From assembly GCA_015143295.1 (NCBI GenBank), contig CM026570.1:2256047-2320046 (forward strand): DNA of 64,000 nucleotides. Direction: 5' to 3'. The notes under the pieces are model-generated. The model made no database searches. It was not told where the DNA came from and saw nothing but the letters and a program-made list of their open reading frames with translations. Source of the DNA: Tetracentron sinense (taxonomy: Eukaryota; Streptophyta; Magnoliopsida; Trochodendrales; Trochodendraceae). Shown one piece after another: positions 10,840 to 22,210 of the stretch; the stretch's first letter is position 1, and each line of letters opens with the position of its first letter. Position numbers and translations under genes: made by a program.

Positions 10840-12397
10840 ATAATCTCCTGAGCTATGGTGGCAAGGTGAATTGCACCTAAGACTAACCGTCGATGGTCAT
10901 AGGACATCTCACTATAGCGTCCTATACCACTATTAAAACAGGCCTAGGCAAAGCTCGACTTTCATCAAAGGTTCGTTTACCCAATAGTATATCATGTATT
11001 AAAGATATGACATAAACACACAATTTATCGTATTTCTTATAATACTACAATCAAACATCACCGATGTCATTAAAAAATTTAAGAGCTAACTTACATATCG
11101 AAATCTCTTTTTCGTTTTAATTAAGTTTAACGTCTTAATTATAATGTCTTTAATTAATAATAATTCTCCTGGTCTTAAACATAAAATCAAGCTCACATAT
11201 TGTTAAAATATCACCAATTAAATCATACATTCAATTTCATCCATCATCTCATTCTCCTTATAACTCCACATACTTCAAATAATTTTCCCAATCCCCTTGT
11301 TGAATCATAATTAATTTATACATGGTCATTCGCATTTAATGATTCGAGGATAAATAAAAAGTATCATAATTAGGTATTTCACATTCTATTTTTAACCATC
11401 AAAATAATGATACAATATTATACATGGGTACTTCACATCCTATTTTAACCATCAAGAAACAATACATCGCAGATAGGTTCTTCACATCATATTTTAACCA
11501 TCAATAATAATACATAAAAATTAAGTTCTTCACATCCTATTTTAACTGTCACGAAACAATACATCGCAGATAGGTTCTTCACATCCTATTTTAACCATCA
11601 ATAATAATACATAAAAATTAGGTTTCTCACATCCTATTTCAATTGCAAAATAATAACGGAGATCATAAACATGTTCTTCACATCCTATTTTAATCGCAAA
11701 AAATAATAACTGAGATCATAAACATGTTCTTCACATCCTATTTTAATAGATCCATCAACAATAATATAAGAGCAACTATAGTTTTTCATATCCAACGTAT
11801 TCTTACATCCTTGCCTAGATTCATCTCTTTTTATTCATTATTTAACTTAAATACTCAAAATATTGAATATTAGGTCTGTTATTTACCTCACTTGATTGTC
11901 TCCCTACGATCTATCGCTTGCGAAACAGGGTTCTACCTTGATCTCCACGCTTCCTTTCCCCTTCTTTGACCAAATCTTTGAACTCTTACAGTTTCTCTCT
12001 TTTTGATCTCTCAAAAACTCTCCCTTTTAGGTTTAGGAAGGCTTCTGAAAACCCTCTCCACGAGTATAAATGGGGTATTTATACATTGGGAGCCCTAGGG
12101 ACTCAAAAACAACAAAAACGCGCAAAGCCTCAGCCAAACGGCGTTATGGGAGATCGATCGCAGTGCTGAATTTTTTTATTTTTATTTTTACTTTTTCGCT
12201 ACTTTTTCTTCTTCTTTGATTTAGTGCAATTTATCTCTAGAAATTCACTAAATCACGTGAATTAAATGGGTTTTGAGATTCTCGGTTTTTTTTATGTGTT
12301 GATTTCTCATGGGGTTCACGCATTATTTTAAGCACATTTATTTAGGAAATTAGCTAACACAATTATGAACCTAGTGCATTAAATGCGGGTCATTACA
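10840..12397 (-). mobile_element. probable solo LTR or LTR remnant, minus strand
   Basis: Read on the minus strand, the sequence starts TGTAATGACCCGCATTTAAT at 12397, a start typical of plant Ty3/gypsy LTRs. It has a TATAAATACCCC box near 12075 and a GA-rich transcript start region after it. The lower-coordinate end and target duplication could not be found, so the left limit is approximate. No internal coding region is associated with it. Confidence 0.45.
11380..11770. repeat. minisatellite with CTTCACATCCTATTTTAAYC units
   Basis: About eight degenerate units with a core of CTTCACATCCTATTTTAA, spaced by AATAATACAT or AGATCATAAACATG linkers. Unit length is roughly 40-60 bp. It lies within the presumed LTR. 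Confidence 0.7.
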
Positions 12398-12399
12398 AT

Positions 12400-12565
12400 T
12401 TTTTACACTCCTTTAATTATGATTAAGCTTAAAAAATTGAGGTTAATTTTTTTAAACTAAAGTTAGGTTGCTTAACCCTAAGAGTGAGTGAATCTTAACC
12501 TCAGTTGACAGGTGTTAAATAGGAGGGCATGGACCAATCAGAACCGCACATTTGACTACATAGTC
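12400..12565. mobile_element. foldback MITE remnant
   Basis: Carries the family arms: TTTAATTATGATTAAGCTT on the left, and GTTGCTTAACCCTAAGAGTG then TGAATCTTAACCTCAGTTGA on the right, around an A/T-rich centre. Ends are eroded. Confidence 0.5.
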
Positions 12566-13069
12566 AAATGCAGCAGTAAATTAAACTTTTCCCATTATTT
12601 AATATGGCATACCTGTGGAGCAATGCGGCATTTATCTCCTAAACTTTTGAAAACAAAATAAATCTTTTATATCATTTAATTAATTATTTAAATGGACATA
12701 GCCAAAAGGCAAGGGGATAGTTGTCCCGTAAATAAGGAAAAGCAATAGTAATAAGTTATGCACATGTATGGACGAAACGGTACGCCCAAGAATTTAGTCG
12801 TTAGTAGCCTCCGAACCCCCATCCCCTGGAACTAGAATATTTCGTACATGTCTAATCCTCCTTCATAAAATCCATTAACAATTACTATTATTTTCAATTA
12901 ACCATTGGTGCTCCCACTACTAGAAAATCATGGCTCCACCCCTGATCGCACGGGGGTTTTGCTAGTAATTAAGCGTAGAGATTAACTATGAACAAAAGCT
13001 CAGGTTGAAGTGATAACGGAGCATCCCAAAATATACCTTGATAAGGGTAGTTTGGGTATTTTAGAAGAA
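12566..13069. other. no gene recognised
   Basis: Includes GAAAATCATGGCTCCACCCC near 12923, resembling the end of the dispersed repeat at 8161-8860. Otherwise nothing supportable. Confidence 0.35.
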
Positions 13070-13655
13070 TAATCAGCTAAATGACCAAAGCTAGTTTGTT
13101 AATCAAGCCGAATACAAGCAACAAGTTGTTCGATGACCAAAGTTAGTTTGCTAATCGAGCCGAATATAAGCAATAAGTTGTTCGACTCGGCTTGAATGTA
13201 CTACCTATAATACCCTTAATAAGGAAGCACTTAAAGGGAATCCACCCTTGTATTCTCTATTTTAGAAATCCCAGTTAATAAAGAAACACAAATCAAGTTT
13301 ACCCATTTTAAAAACCCTTCTCCGACACTCTCATTCACCACATTCCTCCATTTTTTATTTTAGTTAAACTAAAGCAATAGAAAAAAACCAGATAATCATG
13401 AGCACGAAGACCATAGAGGTATATATGGGTAATTATAATAATTATTATTTTTGTACAATTCCTCTTGGCTTTAGCTGACAATATATTTGTAGCTAAAATT
13501 TTGGAGGGGGGTTTCTCTAGATTCAAAATTAGTTGGTATTGAGAAGTTAAAATTTGTTTTTTCCACTATATGTACGTTGTCAATCCCATTGGACAAAAGA
13601 ATCATGGTTTTCTGCAATAAAGTTATTCAGTTACAAAAATGCTAGCCCCAATTGC
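13070..13655. repeat. dispersed repeat block, copy 2
   Basis: Diverged copy of 9590-10140 in the same orientation. Relative to copy 1 it has an insertion around TATATATGGGTAATTATAAT near 13420 and lacks the long G run. Confidence 0.7.
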
Positions 13656-13799
13656 AGTTTTCCCCAAACGCAAGGTGGTGGCAACAAATGTCAAATCATT
13701 TCTCTATTATACTGTAGCAACACCACTTGTTGCATCAACTCAGCGCCTGCAAAAAAAAAGTCACTTATTGTGTCTAGGTCTTTGGAAGTTAACTTGAGC

Positions 13800-14640
13800 T
13801 TGAGAAAGAAGAAAATCATAAAGGATGATATGTGCCCTATGAGTAAGTCTTATCCAGAATCAATCCCTCATTTATTCATCACTTGTGATTTTGCTATAGA
13901 AACACGGTATTATCTCAAAGAGTTAGTGGAGATCCCTAAGAATTAACCAAACTTCTTTAATTCATGGCGGGAAAAGGAATGGAGGTGGTTGAAACTGAAA
14001 AAAGATGAGAATGATTCCCTGGATTTGATGGCTTCTATAATCTATTTGGATAGCTAGAAACAATAGAGTTTTCCATAACAAGATTGAAGTCTATAGTGAA
14101 ACTTTCACAAAAGCTTGACATCAATTTGAAGGTAGCCAGAGAAGGTCATCAATCTTCAAGTCAAAAAACACCTAGTAAGGAAAGATTCAATGAAATAAAC
14201 AGGAGTTTTGCTAGCTTGGATATTGTTATCAAGTGTGATGGCTCTGCTCAACTTAATGGGGAGGCAGCGGGTGTTGGAGTGGAAATATTCATAAGCTCAG
14301 AAGATAGACTATCTTATTTGCTTATCCCCTTTAGTGGTGGCTCATCTACTTTAGCATAAACTCAAGCTGTTAAAGTTTCCATTTCTCTAATAATCTTCCA
14401 TAAGTGGGATAATGTTCAGATCCAATTAAATGCTAAGGCTATCACCGATGTTGTTAATGTTGGGAAGGTGAATTCAATAGCAGCAGAGGCTCGTACTACA
14501 ATCTTGAACTGTTTGGAGTTACTGAAACAACTTAATGATGTTAAGATTGTTTTCATTCCAAGATATCAAAATAGGAGAGCTCATGAGCTTGCGAAAATAG
14601 CACTCCAAATGAGTGGATGTTATGTGAATGTGATGTGGAT
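13800..14640 (+). pseudogene. LINE ORF2 C-terminal remnant (zinc-binding and RNase H domains)
   Basis: In one frame the translation contains CPMSKSYPESIPHLFITC, which fits the zf-RVT domain of plant non-LTR retrotransposons. After several stops comes an RNase H-like region starting VIKCDGSAQLNGEAAGVGVE and ending RYQNRRAHELAKIAL. Frames at 13554-13946 and 14084-14359 are pieces of it. The endonuclease and reverse transcriptase are absent. It is unlike the LINE pair at 30.4 and 43.6 kb in sequence. Confidence 0.65.
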
Positions 14641-14715
14641 GTGAATAGCACTCCAAATGAGTGGATGTTATGTGAATGTGATGTGGATGTGGATGTGGAT
14701 GTGAATGTGAGAAAG
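14620..14715. repeat. GTGGAT / GTGAAT microsatellite
   Basis: Imperfect hexamer repeats of GTGGAT, GTGAAT and GTGATG. A longer phrase (ATAGCACTCCAAATGAGTGG) is duplicated at about 14597 and 14645. It lies at the 3' end of the LINE remnant. Confidence 0.7.
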
Positions 14716-15165
14716 TCTATTGCTATAATTGTTGATTGTGATCTAGGTCAAATTATTGTTCATGTGATTAGTATTGTATTAGATGATAATCAATAAAATG
14801 GATTACATGTGTTTTGAATCGTTGATTAAAAAAAATCAAATATTTATCAAATCTCAATCTGATTCTCATTCTTATTCTAAATTTAAATCCTTCTACTTGT
14901 GATGATCATAACCATACATGTATTCCATTAGCCCTAACAAAATGACACTTTTTGGGTATGGGGCAGATAAAAAATTTTGCACCAGAGGCGCGAGTGCTAT
15001 GGAGTTGGTGTGGGGTGGGGACCCCCGAAGTCCAACCATCATCGGGATCATTACAGACACTCTGATTTAAAAGAAAAAGAGAAGATGAAAAAAAAGCTAA
15101 AAGGATTTTATTAGTTGCTGAATATGGGCCATCCAAGATGACTTTCTGCCACAACACCGAATTAA

Positions 15166-15723
15166 TTAACCAAGGAGAATAACACAAATATCCACAGCAA
15201 GTGTAGCAAGATGAGCAGTAGCTTCGTTCCTATGGGTCAAGGGCGATTTACGGACCTCGGGCACTGGTTCTGTAAATGACTCTTCGCAAGTTTCAGCTTC
15301 ATCAACGGCACCCCCTGCTCCCATTATCGCATTATTATAAACTTTCGATTCCAGGCTCCGGAGGGCTGATGGGAGTCTGTTACTAACAGCTAACCCATAC
15401 TCGTCATCGCAAATTTCGAGGCATTGCTTCATTATTCGGTCAGTGGCCTCCTTACGCAGTTTCTGCACATAGGCAAGAGTATCTGTGGCGTTTGCCAGCG
15501 CAAGCTCGAGCATGATACGGGCGAGGCCGTCCAGGTCTGCACTAGAGCTGCCAGGCTCCGATTGTAGAGCCGATACGCATAGATCGTAGTAAGTAGTTTT
15601 GTTACAAGTGTCGCGTATCAGATCTTCTCCTCTCTCACTCACCAGCAACGCCGAGGATTGGTTTGCAGAGAAGATGATGAGAGTACAGAGTGTAATCCAG
15701 GGGAAAAATAGCGTCTCTTTCAT
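15166..15723 (-). CDS. PMEI/invertase-inhibitor family protein, gene A
   Basis: A 185-residue single-exon gene. The first 25 or so residues form a signal peptide (MKETLFFPWITLCTLIIFSA), so the product is probably secreted or vacuolar. The mature part has the family hallmark LIRDTCNKTTYYDLC, with two cysteines for the first disulfide. Two more fall in QCLEICDDEYG and ETCEESF. Family members are four-helix-bundle inhibitors that bind pectin methylesterases or acid invertases; sequence reading cannot tell which. Length is normal. Its paralogs B, C and D lie downstream in the same orientation. Its promoter differs from theirs: two insertions lie 180-590 bp upstream, and the TATA-like ACATATAGT of B and C reads AAATTTAGT here (about 15804). 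Confidence 0.85.
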   Translation of the reverse strand: MKETLFFPWITLCTLIIFSANQSSALLVSERGEDLIRDTCNKTTYYDLCVSALQSEPGSSSADLDGLARIMLELALANATDTLAYVQKLRKEATDRIMKQCLEICDDEYGLAVSNRLPSALRSLESKVYNNAIMGAGGAVDEAETCEESFTEPVPEVRKSPLTHRNEATAHLATLAVDICVILLG

Positions 15724-15902
15724 TTTTTTTTTTTGCCCTTCAAATAGAAGATAGCAGACGTTAAGGGGTGTGGATGCTTATGTTTGAGATGATTAATTTG
15801 GGACTAAATTTAGGAGATGAATTTCCTCTCTTGCTCGCCATTTTGAAGGAAACATTGATGGATTTTGTTTCTAAAATTGTGCTGCCTGAGATATATTGTA
15901 AG

Positions 15903-15925
15903 ATTCTTACCCAAAAAAAAAAAAA
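15903..15925 (+). mobile_element. tiny poly(A) retro-insertion upstream of PMEI A
   Basis: Ten bases (ATTCTTACCC) plus 13 A residues are flanked by exact 13-bp repeats GATATATTGTAAG at 15890-15902 and 15926-15938. Paralog B has one copy of this target at about 19270 with no insert. It looks like an extremely 5'-truncated SINE or LINE insertion. Confidence 0.7.
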
Positions 15926-15939
15926 GATATATTGTAAGA

Positions 15940-16302
15940 GGCACAGGATTCTCTCGAGTTCAACTCGAGAGAATTCTCTCGAGTTGAACCCCTAGAGGTC
16001 GCCACGTGTCTCCTATGACACCCCTTAACCATGGGTAAGGTTCACCCACCCCTAGGGTTCACTAACCCATCCTTGGTTTTTTTTTTTAAATTAATTATTA
16101 TTTTTTAAATTAAAAAAACTGTTTTTAGAGTTTTTTAATATTAAAAATATTTTTTTAATTTAAAAAATAATAATTAATTAAAAAAAAACACCAAGGATGG
16201 GTTAGTGAACCCTAGGGATGGGTGAACCTTACCCATGGTTAAGGGGCGTCAAAGGAGACACGTGACGACCTCTAGGGGTTCAACTCGAGAGGATCCTGAG
16301 CC
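15940..16302. mobile_element. Mutator-like foldback MITE, 363 bp, upstream of PMEI A
   Basis: The two halves are nearly complementary over their whole length. Ends are GGCACAGGATTCTCTCGAGT and, read inward from the right, GGCTCAGGATCCTCTCGAGT. Exact 9-bp duplications ATTGTAAGA lie at 15931-15939 and 16303-16311, as expected for the Mutator superfamily. PMEI unit B has the empty site. The arms contain CCTTAACCATGGGTAAGGTT and CCTAGGGTTCAC, the core shared by many foldbacks in the window. No coding capacity. Confidence 0.85.
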
Positions 16303-16487
16303 ATTGTAAGATTACTTTCCCGGATTTTCTTCAGAAACCTTTGCCTCAGATATCGCAAGATTTCTTTCCCGGCCGGGTTTTCTTTTGATAGCAATGCCAC
16401 AACTGTTACCGCAAGAAAGTGATGCTAGCATTGCACTTTTAGGAATGCTTGCTAAGTGTACTCTCACAATAGATCGGATCAGTACAG

Positions 16488-17525
16488 CCAATCGTGATTG
16501 AACTCAGTTTGAGTTCAATCGAATTCAACCACAGGTCAACATGTGTCTCTGGTGACCCCTATTAACTATGGTTAAGATTCATTAACCCTTAGGGTTCAAC
16601 AATCTAACTTTAGTGTTTAGAAAAAAAAAATATTATAAAAAACTTTTAACTCTAGTTAGGAACGTTTAACCTTTGGGTTTAATATTTTTTTGTCTTCTAA
16701 AAATTAAGGTTAGATTGTTGAACCCTAAAGGGTTAATGAATCTTTACCACAGTTAATAATAAGGGATAACAAGGATACATGTTGACATGTGGTTGCGATT
16801 GAACTCACCCCAAATTTCTCTGGCATGTTACACTTGGGAACAACGTGTGGTAAGACGTTTAACTAGGGTAGTGATAGCATACATTACACATTTCGTTAGT
16901 ACACGAACACCTCCTAAGCTCGCCATATGTCCTAATTGATATCCACCAACCCTGGTTAAGTTTCACTCAGCCCTAGGATAAAATAATCTAAGATTAGTTT
17001 TTAGAAGAAAATATATGAAAAAAACTAATCTTGCTTATGGTTTACTTATGTAGTTAATTTGTTTAAAAAAACTAAGGATATATTATTTGACCTTAGGGAT
17101 GAGTGAATCTTAACCATGGTTAACAGATGTCAAATAAGACATGTGGCAGGCTTGGGAAGTGTGCATGTACCATCCAACATAATGTGCAATGCATGTTATC
17201 GCTCTCCTTAATTAAATGTCTCACCACGTGTCGTGCAAAGAATGGTGCCCGAGTATCACACTCGGGCAAGCCTCTTCAAGATTCACTCACCCTTAGTTGT
17301 TAATAATTTAAACTTAGCTTTTAGAAGATAAATTTTTTTAACCACATGAATGAGTGAATCATATCCAAGGCTAATTTTGTAATTAGAACTAACGGGTGGC
17401 ATGTGCGATGCACGTGAAAGCGAGGAGAAGGAGTTAACCACAATTAATAGGAGTTAAAAGGGAGACATGTTAACCCGCAGGTGCGATTGAACTCTCTCCC
17501 GAGCTCAATTGTGATTGGCTATGAT
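16488..17525. mobile_element. cluster of foldback MITEs downstream of unit A promoter
   Basis: Three foldbacks with the shared arm core lie at about 16500-16805, 16885-17165 and 17255-17520. The outer ends read AGCCAATCGTGATTGAACTC and, inverted, AGCCAATCACAATTGAGCTC, so the cluster may be one compound element. The same order recurs in unit B, so they predate the unit duplication. No convincing target duplication was found around the outer ends. Confidence 0.6.
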
Positions 17526-18400
17526 TTTATTCTTTAAATAGATAGATGATCAAGGGGTAGTTTGGGAATTAAAGAAAAACATTAAATCAAAGTTTTGTTT
17601 TATATAAGGATAGTTTGGAAATTTTGGAAAAATAAAGTTACGCCTGCCTCTCACATTATAGTAGTAAAGATATAGTTCGCCCCAAGGAAAAAATCCTGTT
17701 TCCACCCCTAACCAAAGCAACCGTTGGGGTGTAATTTATTAGACGATAATGCTAGATCCACTTCTCTCATATTTTTCTATTTTTTCAACAAAAAATCAAA
17801 AATAGTTGTAGACTTAAGAAGCTGCAATATTTATAGGTTTTTAGTTTAAATAAAAAAGGATAAAGTTAATAAGAAGGAAAATTGACATAACTTTCTCAAT
17901 TCATTTGAAGAGTGTATTCAAGAGAAATGCTACCCCCAAGCGAGACTTTCAAATTCTCATTCGGTTAGTTAGTGACATGTGTTGGTACTTTTTTCTATTA
18001 TTTTTAGAATAATTATGAATAAGAGGTCCGGTCGGGAGGGGAACTTATGGAGAAAAATTAGTGTTAAAAATTATCTTTTTTTATTCGTAATTACCAAACT
18101 ACCACTGTCTAAGGTATTTTTTTGACTGTTCAACAGAAACTTCTGCATGTTAAGAGCTTTGACTGTTCAACTGAAACTACTGCATGTTAAGAGCACGGTC
18201 TCGGTGGCCTCGGCCCTAATGGGCTCTCTGAAGCTTGATCCAAAAAGTATTTAACATGTTGAATGAAGGGATGGCAATGACAATTGTAGATACCATGTTC
18301 AAAAGGGGAAGGTCTGGAATCCAATCCCCAACACCCCCCACCCGGCGGCCCCGGTACGGTACGAACAGCAAGAGCTCTGCTAAATTCTGATCGGCTGTCT
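17526..18400. other. spacer between PMEI units A and B
   Basis: Shared with unit B (about 23590-24350), which has extra insertions. Recognisable shared phrases are GGGTGTAATTTATTAGACGA and AGAGAAATGCTACC. The position near 17711 (ACCAAAGCAACC) is the empty site for the foldback at 23151. No gene is seen. Confidence 0.55.
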
Positions 18401-18561
18401 CCACTGAGGTAAATGATATCGAATACCTAAAAGAAAAAAAAAAGTGCTCCCGAATATCATTACAGACACTCTGATTTGAAACAAAAAGAGAAGAAAATAA
18501 AAGCTAAAGAGGATTTTATTAGGTGATCCAAGATGACTTTCTGTCTCAACACCCGAATTAA

Positions 18562-19119
18562 TTAACCAAGGAGAATAACACAAATATCCACAGCAAGTGT
18601 AGCAAGATGAGCAGTAGCTTCGTTCCTGTGGGTCAATGGCGATTTACGAACCTCGGGCGCTGGTTCTGTAAATGACTCTTCGCAAGTTTCAACTACATCA
18701 ACGACATCCCCCGCTCCCATTATCGCATTGTTATAAACTTTCGATTCCAGGCTCCGGAGGGCAGATGGGAGTCTGTTACGAACAGCTAACCCATACTCGT
18801 CATCGCAAATTTCGAGGCATTGCTTCATTATTCGGTCAGTGGCCTCCTTACGCAGTTTCTGCACATAGGCAAGAGTATCTGTGGCGTTTGCCAGCGCAAG
18901 CTCGAGCATGATACGGGCGAGGCCGTTCATGTCTGCACTAGAGCTGCGAGGGTCCGATTGAAGAGCCGATACGCATAGATCGTAGTATGTAGTTTTGTTG
19001 CAAGTGTCTCGTATCAGATCATCACCTTTCTCACTCACCACCAATGCCGAGGATTGGTTTGCAGATAAGATGATGAGAGCACAGAGTGTAATCCAGGGGA
19101 AAAAGAGCGTCTCTTTCAT
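18562..19119 (-). CDS. PMEI/invertase-inhibitor family protein, gene B
   Basis: Encodes 185 residues from the ATG at 19117-19119, which aligns with the start of genes A, C and D; an upstream in-frame GTG at 19132 is not used as a start here. Signal peptide MKETLFFPWITLCALIILSA, then LIRDTCNKTTYYDLC and the later cysteines in QCLEICDDEYG and ETCEESF. It differs from A by scattered substitutions, for example around VVSEKGDD. A TATA-like ACATATAGT lies on the minus strand near 19184-19192. Intact and probably functional. The upstream region of unit B carries a foldback and a 2.73-kb LTR-like insertion, starting 0.7 kb from the ATG. Confidence 0.85.
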   Translation of the reverse strand: MKETLFFPWITLCALIILSANQSSALVVSEKGDDLIRDTCNKTTYYDLCVSALQSDPRSSSADMNGLARIMLELALANATDTLAYVQKLRKEATDRIMKQCLEICDDEYGLAVRNRLPSALRSLESKVYNNAIMGAGDVVDVVETCEESFTEPAPEVRKSPLTHRNEATAHLATLAVDICVILLG

Positions 19120-19436
19120 TTTTTTTTCCTCCACAAAGAAGATACTAAGGGGTGTGGGTGCTTAAGCTTGAGTTGCTTTGGGACTATATGTAGGAGATGA
19201 ATTTCCTCTCTTGCTCTCCATTTTGAAGGAAACATTGATGGATTTTGTTTCTAAAATTGTGCTGCCTAAGATATATTGTAAGATTACTTTCCCAGATTTT
19301 CTTTAGACACCTTTGCCTCAGATATCGCAAGATTTCTTTCCCGGCCGGGTTTTCTTTTGATAGCAATGCCACAACTGTTACCTTTGTCTTTTAGCAATGC
19401 TTGCTAAACATACTCTCACAAGAGATCGGATCAGTA

Positions 19437-19765
19437 CAGCCAATCGTGATTGAAATAAAGTTGAGTTCAATCGAATTCAACCACATGTCAACATGTGTCT
19501 CTGTTAACTCATATTAACTATGGTTAAGATTCATTAACCCTTAGGGTTCAACGATCTAACTTTAGTGTTTAGAAAAAAAAATATTTAATTTTTTTTAAAC
19601 TCTAGTTAAGAATGTTTAACCTTTGGGGTTGATATTTTTTTTTTTCTAAAAATTAAGGTTAGATTGTTGAACCCTAAGGGTTAATGAATCTCAACCACAG
19701 TTAATAGGGGTTAACATGGATACATGTTGACATGTGGCTGTGATTTAACTCACCCCGGATTTCTC
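19437..19765. mobile_element. foldback MITE in unit B
   Basis: Counterpart of 16490-16805 in unit A. It starts AGCCAATCGTGATTGAAATA and has arms with TTAACTATGGTTAAGATTCA and AATGAATCTCAACCACAGTT around a T/A-rich centre. Confidence 0.65.
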
Positions 19766-20279
19766 TCGCATGTTAAACTCGGGCACATCGTGTGGTAAGG
19801 CTGTGAGCACAGATTCCGGCCTATCCACAGTTTGGTTTGTTTACGATTAGGAGTTGCCACTTATTCTTTCAGGATAAATAAGTTCCCGGGTTTATGGACA
19901 AGGTCTTGGTCTGCTTTAGTATTCTAGGTAAGAGGTTCGGTTAAGTCCGGGGTAGGTGTTAGGCAACCCAAGACTTCCATTTTGCAATGATTACCTACTT
20001 CCTAGGTATAAGCCAAATTAATGTCAATTATTTGTTTAAATGTCTTAGTTTTAGTTTATACTAATCTAAGAATGGAAAAGCTAACTAGCTGGATTGAGTT
20101 GTCTACGTACTCACATTGGGATGAGATCAAACCGAGCGTAGTTCTGGCACATGAGCCTGTGCTAAGACTAAGGGAGTGTGTGTGTACCAAGGGTGGCTTA
20201 GGGTCTAGCCCGTAGGCTAGGATTTTGTTAACCAGGTTGGTCAAGTGCATGGTTTTGTTGATTTGAGCCCTGTAGGCCA

Positions 20280-20525
20280 AGGGTAAGCCCGAAAGTTTAG
20301 GGATTTAGTCCGGTAGACTAAGATTGGGTCCGGGGGCCAAGAGTTGAGCCCGGAAGCTAAGGGTGAGCCCGGTAGGCTTAGGATTGGGCCCGGAAGGCCG
20401 AGATTGGGTCCAGAGGCCAAAGGTTAAGCCCGGAGGCCAAGGGTTTGGATCTGCAGGCTAAGAGTAAGCCCGGAGGCTTAAGGTTGGGTCCGGTAGGCCA
20501 AGATTGGGCCCGGAGGTCAAAGGGG
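20280..20525. repeat. degenerate tandem repeat of CCCGGAGGCCAAGGGTT units
   Basis: About ten units of roughly 20-25 bp with the pattern GGGTCCGGAGGCCAAG or AGCCCGGTAGGCTTAG. It is GC-rich against the AT-rich surroundings and lies within the LTR-like element. Confidence 0.75.
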
Positions 20526-20958
20526 TTTAACCGGAGTTAAGGAATGGTCTAACCATGGTTGGGGTTGCCAACCATGGGTGGTTAAGGTCCAACTTCAGTT
20601 TATGGTTCTTGTGAATTGCTTGACAATTTTAGAGAGTTTTTCAGATTTTTCCAAGGTCAAAATGGGCTTAACCATGGTCAAGGAAATGGTTAACCATGGT
20701 TAAGCTCGTTTACCATGGTTAGGAATGCTATAGGGCATGATTTACACAATTTTTGATTTTTTTAGGATTTTTAGGAAATTTCTGAGATTTTTTCCTTGAG
20801 GTTAGATCAGCTAACCATGGTTAAAATTTAATCGGGATTGGGTTAATCTCTGGTTAAGGTCAGGGCAGGTCTGAATTAGGCGCAGGGAGCTTGGCAGGGC
20901 CTGCAATGGCTTCTTATTAGGCCTGGGTCCTTGCAAAGGCCACTGTTATGTGAATACA

Positions 20959-22210
20959 GAGAATGACGATAATTATTCTACCGCCATTCTCTATTCTTTA
21001 CAAAATGAGAATGGCGGAAGAATATCTACCACCATTACCACTGTTTCAGTAACAATGGATTTGCAGCCTTCAAGAGATGAAAAGGGTAAACCCCAGGGGT
21101 TGAAGGAGTCTTTAAGCAAGGTCAGGGGTCCTGCCACGTATCCTGGGCCAGTGGTGGGCCCTGGACTTTGCTCAAAATTGAGCCCACAGTGGGCTATTTC
21201 ACTTGTAATGAAAATCAAAGAATGGCGGTAGAGTATCTACCGCCATTCTGACTAGTTTCTAAACTCTGGTGTTTTAACCATGGTTAAGTGTAAGGGGGGA
21301 ACCTGGAAGGATCAGGTTAGGTCAAGGGGAGTCTTAGAGACCCATTTTAGGCACTGGAATGGACCAGGGTTACAGGGGTCTACAGAAGCTTTAATGGGGA
21401 GTGCCACGAATGGCGGTACTGTATTTACTGCCATTCCTGGATTTTTTTAGAAATGGGTTTTCACCTGTAGGGACTGTGTCCCAGTGCTTCAGGGAGATCC
21501 CTCATGGTCTGAGGGTCCCCCAGAAGGCTGGAGGAGGGACTGAGCCAAGGTGCACCGTGTGTAGAGTGTGGGGGTGGGGGGCGTATTGAATCGTATAGGG
21601 GGTCCCCCTTTTCTTATGAAGAAGACAAGGGGAACCCCCACACTCAAAGAACTAATCAAGCAAATGTCAAACAAGTCCCCTGGAACTTGGACCAGGGGCT
21701 CACAATGATGGTGAACAAAGGATGGGGAAGGGTAGGGCCCTACCCTTGCTGCCTTTGCTTACTACAATGGTGGTGGCTGCACGGTGGTGGAGGGAGCTGG
21801 GTAGTCCCTGGGGAGCTCCTGGGGCTACTGGGAGAGTGCTGGTGGGATCTTAGGCCTTGGAAGTTGGACAGGAGTACGGATAAGATGTTTTGTTGTGTTG
21901 AAGGTGATGGAGGAGGTGAATTTTATAGAGGGGAGAATGGGGACACCATGAGGATTAAAGGAAAGATTGCTGGAGGAGGAATGGAGGTGGGCAGAAGCAT
22001 GCCTACGCACTAGAGGAGTGGGTGAAACAGTGAAAGGCAGTGGGGTGAGCAAGGAGGGGTGTGCAGACTTGTAAACATGCAAACAGGGAATGACGGTAGA
22101 ATAACTACCACCATTCCCATTACAGGCAAAAACTTAATGGTGGTAGAGTATCTACCGTCATTCCCAAATTTCTCCGAAATGGAAATGTCGGTAGATACTC
22201 TACCGACATT
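20959..22210. repeat. seven copies of a short palindrome (AATGGCGGTAG...CTACCGCCATT)
   Basis: Copies lie at about 20959-20991, 21007-21037, 21219-21249, 21408-21436, 22087-22117, 22135-22163 and 22184-22210. Each has 11-bp arms and a loop of 5-7 bp. In the last copy both arms change together (GTCGG and CCGAC in place of GGCGG and CCGCC), preserving pairing. Other copies have mismatches. Confidence 0.85.

Noticed and set aside
21687..22082. Open frames on both strands inside the LTR-like element
   Set aside because: Composition is driven by GGTGG-type repeats, with no domain and no related frame elsewhere in the window.
20959..22210. Palindromes as microRNA precursors
   Set aside because: Arms are only about 11 bp with short loops, too short for a plant microRNA hairpin. 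Kept as a repeat instead.
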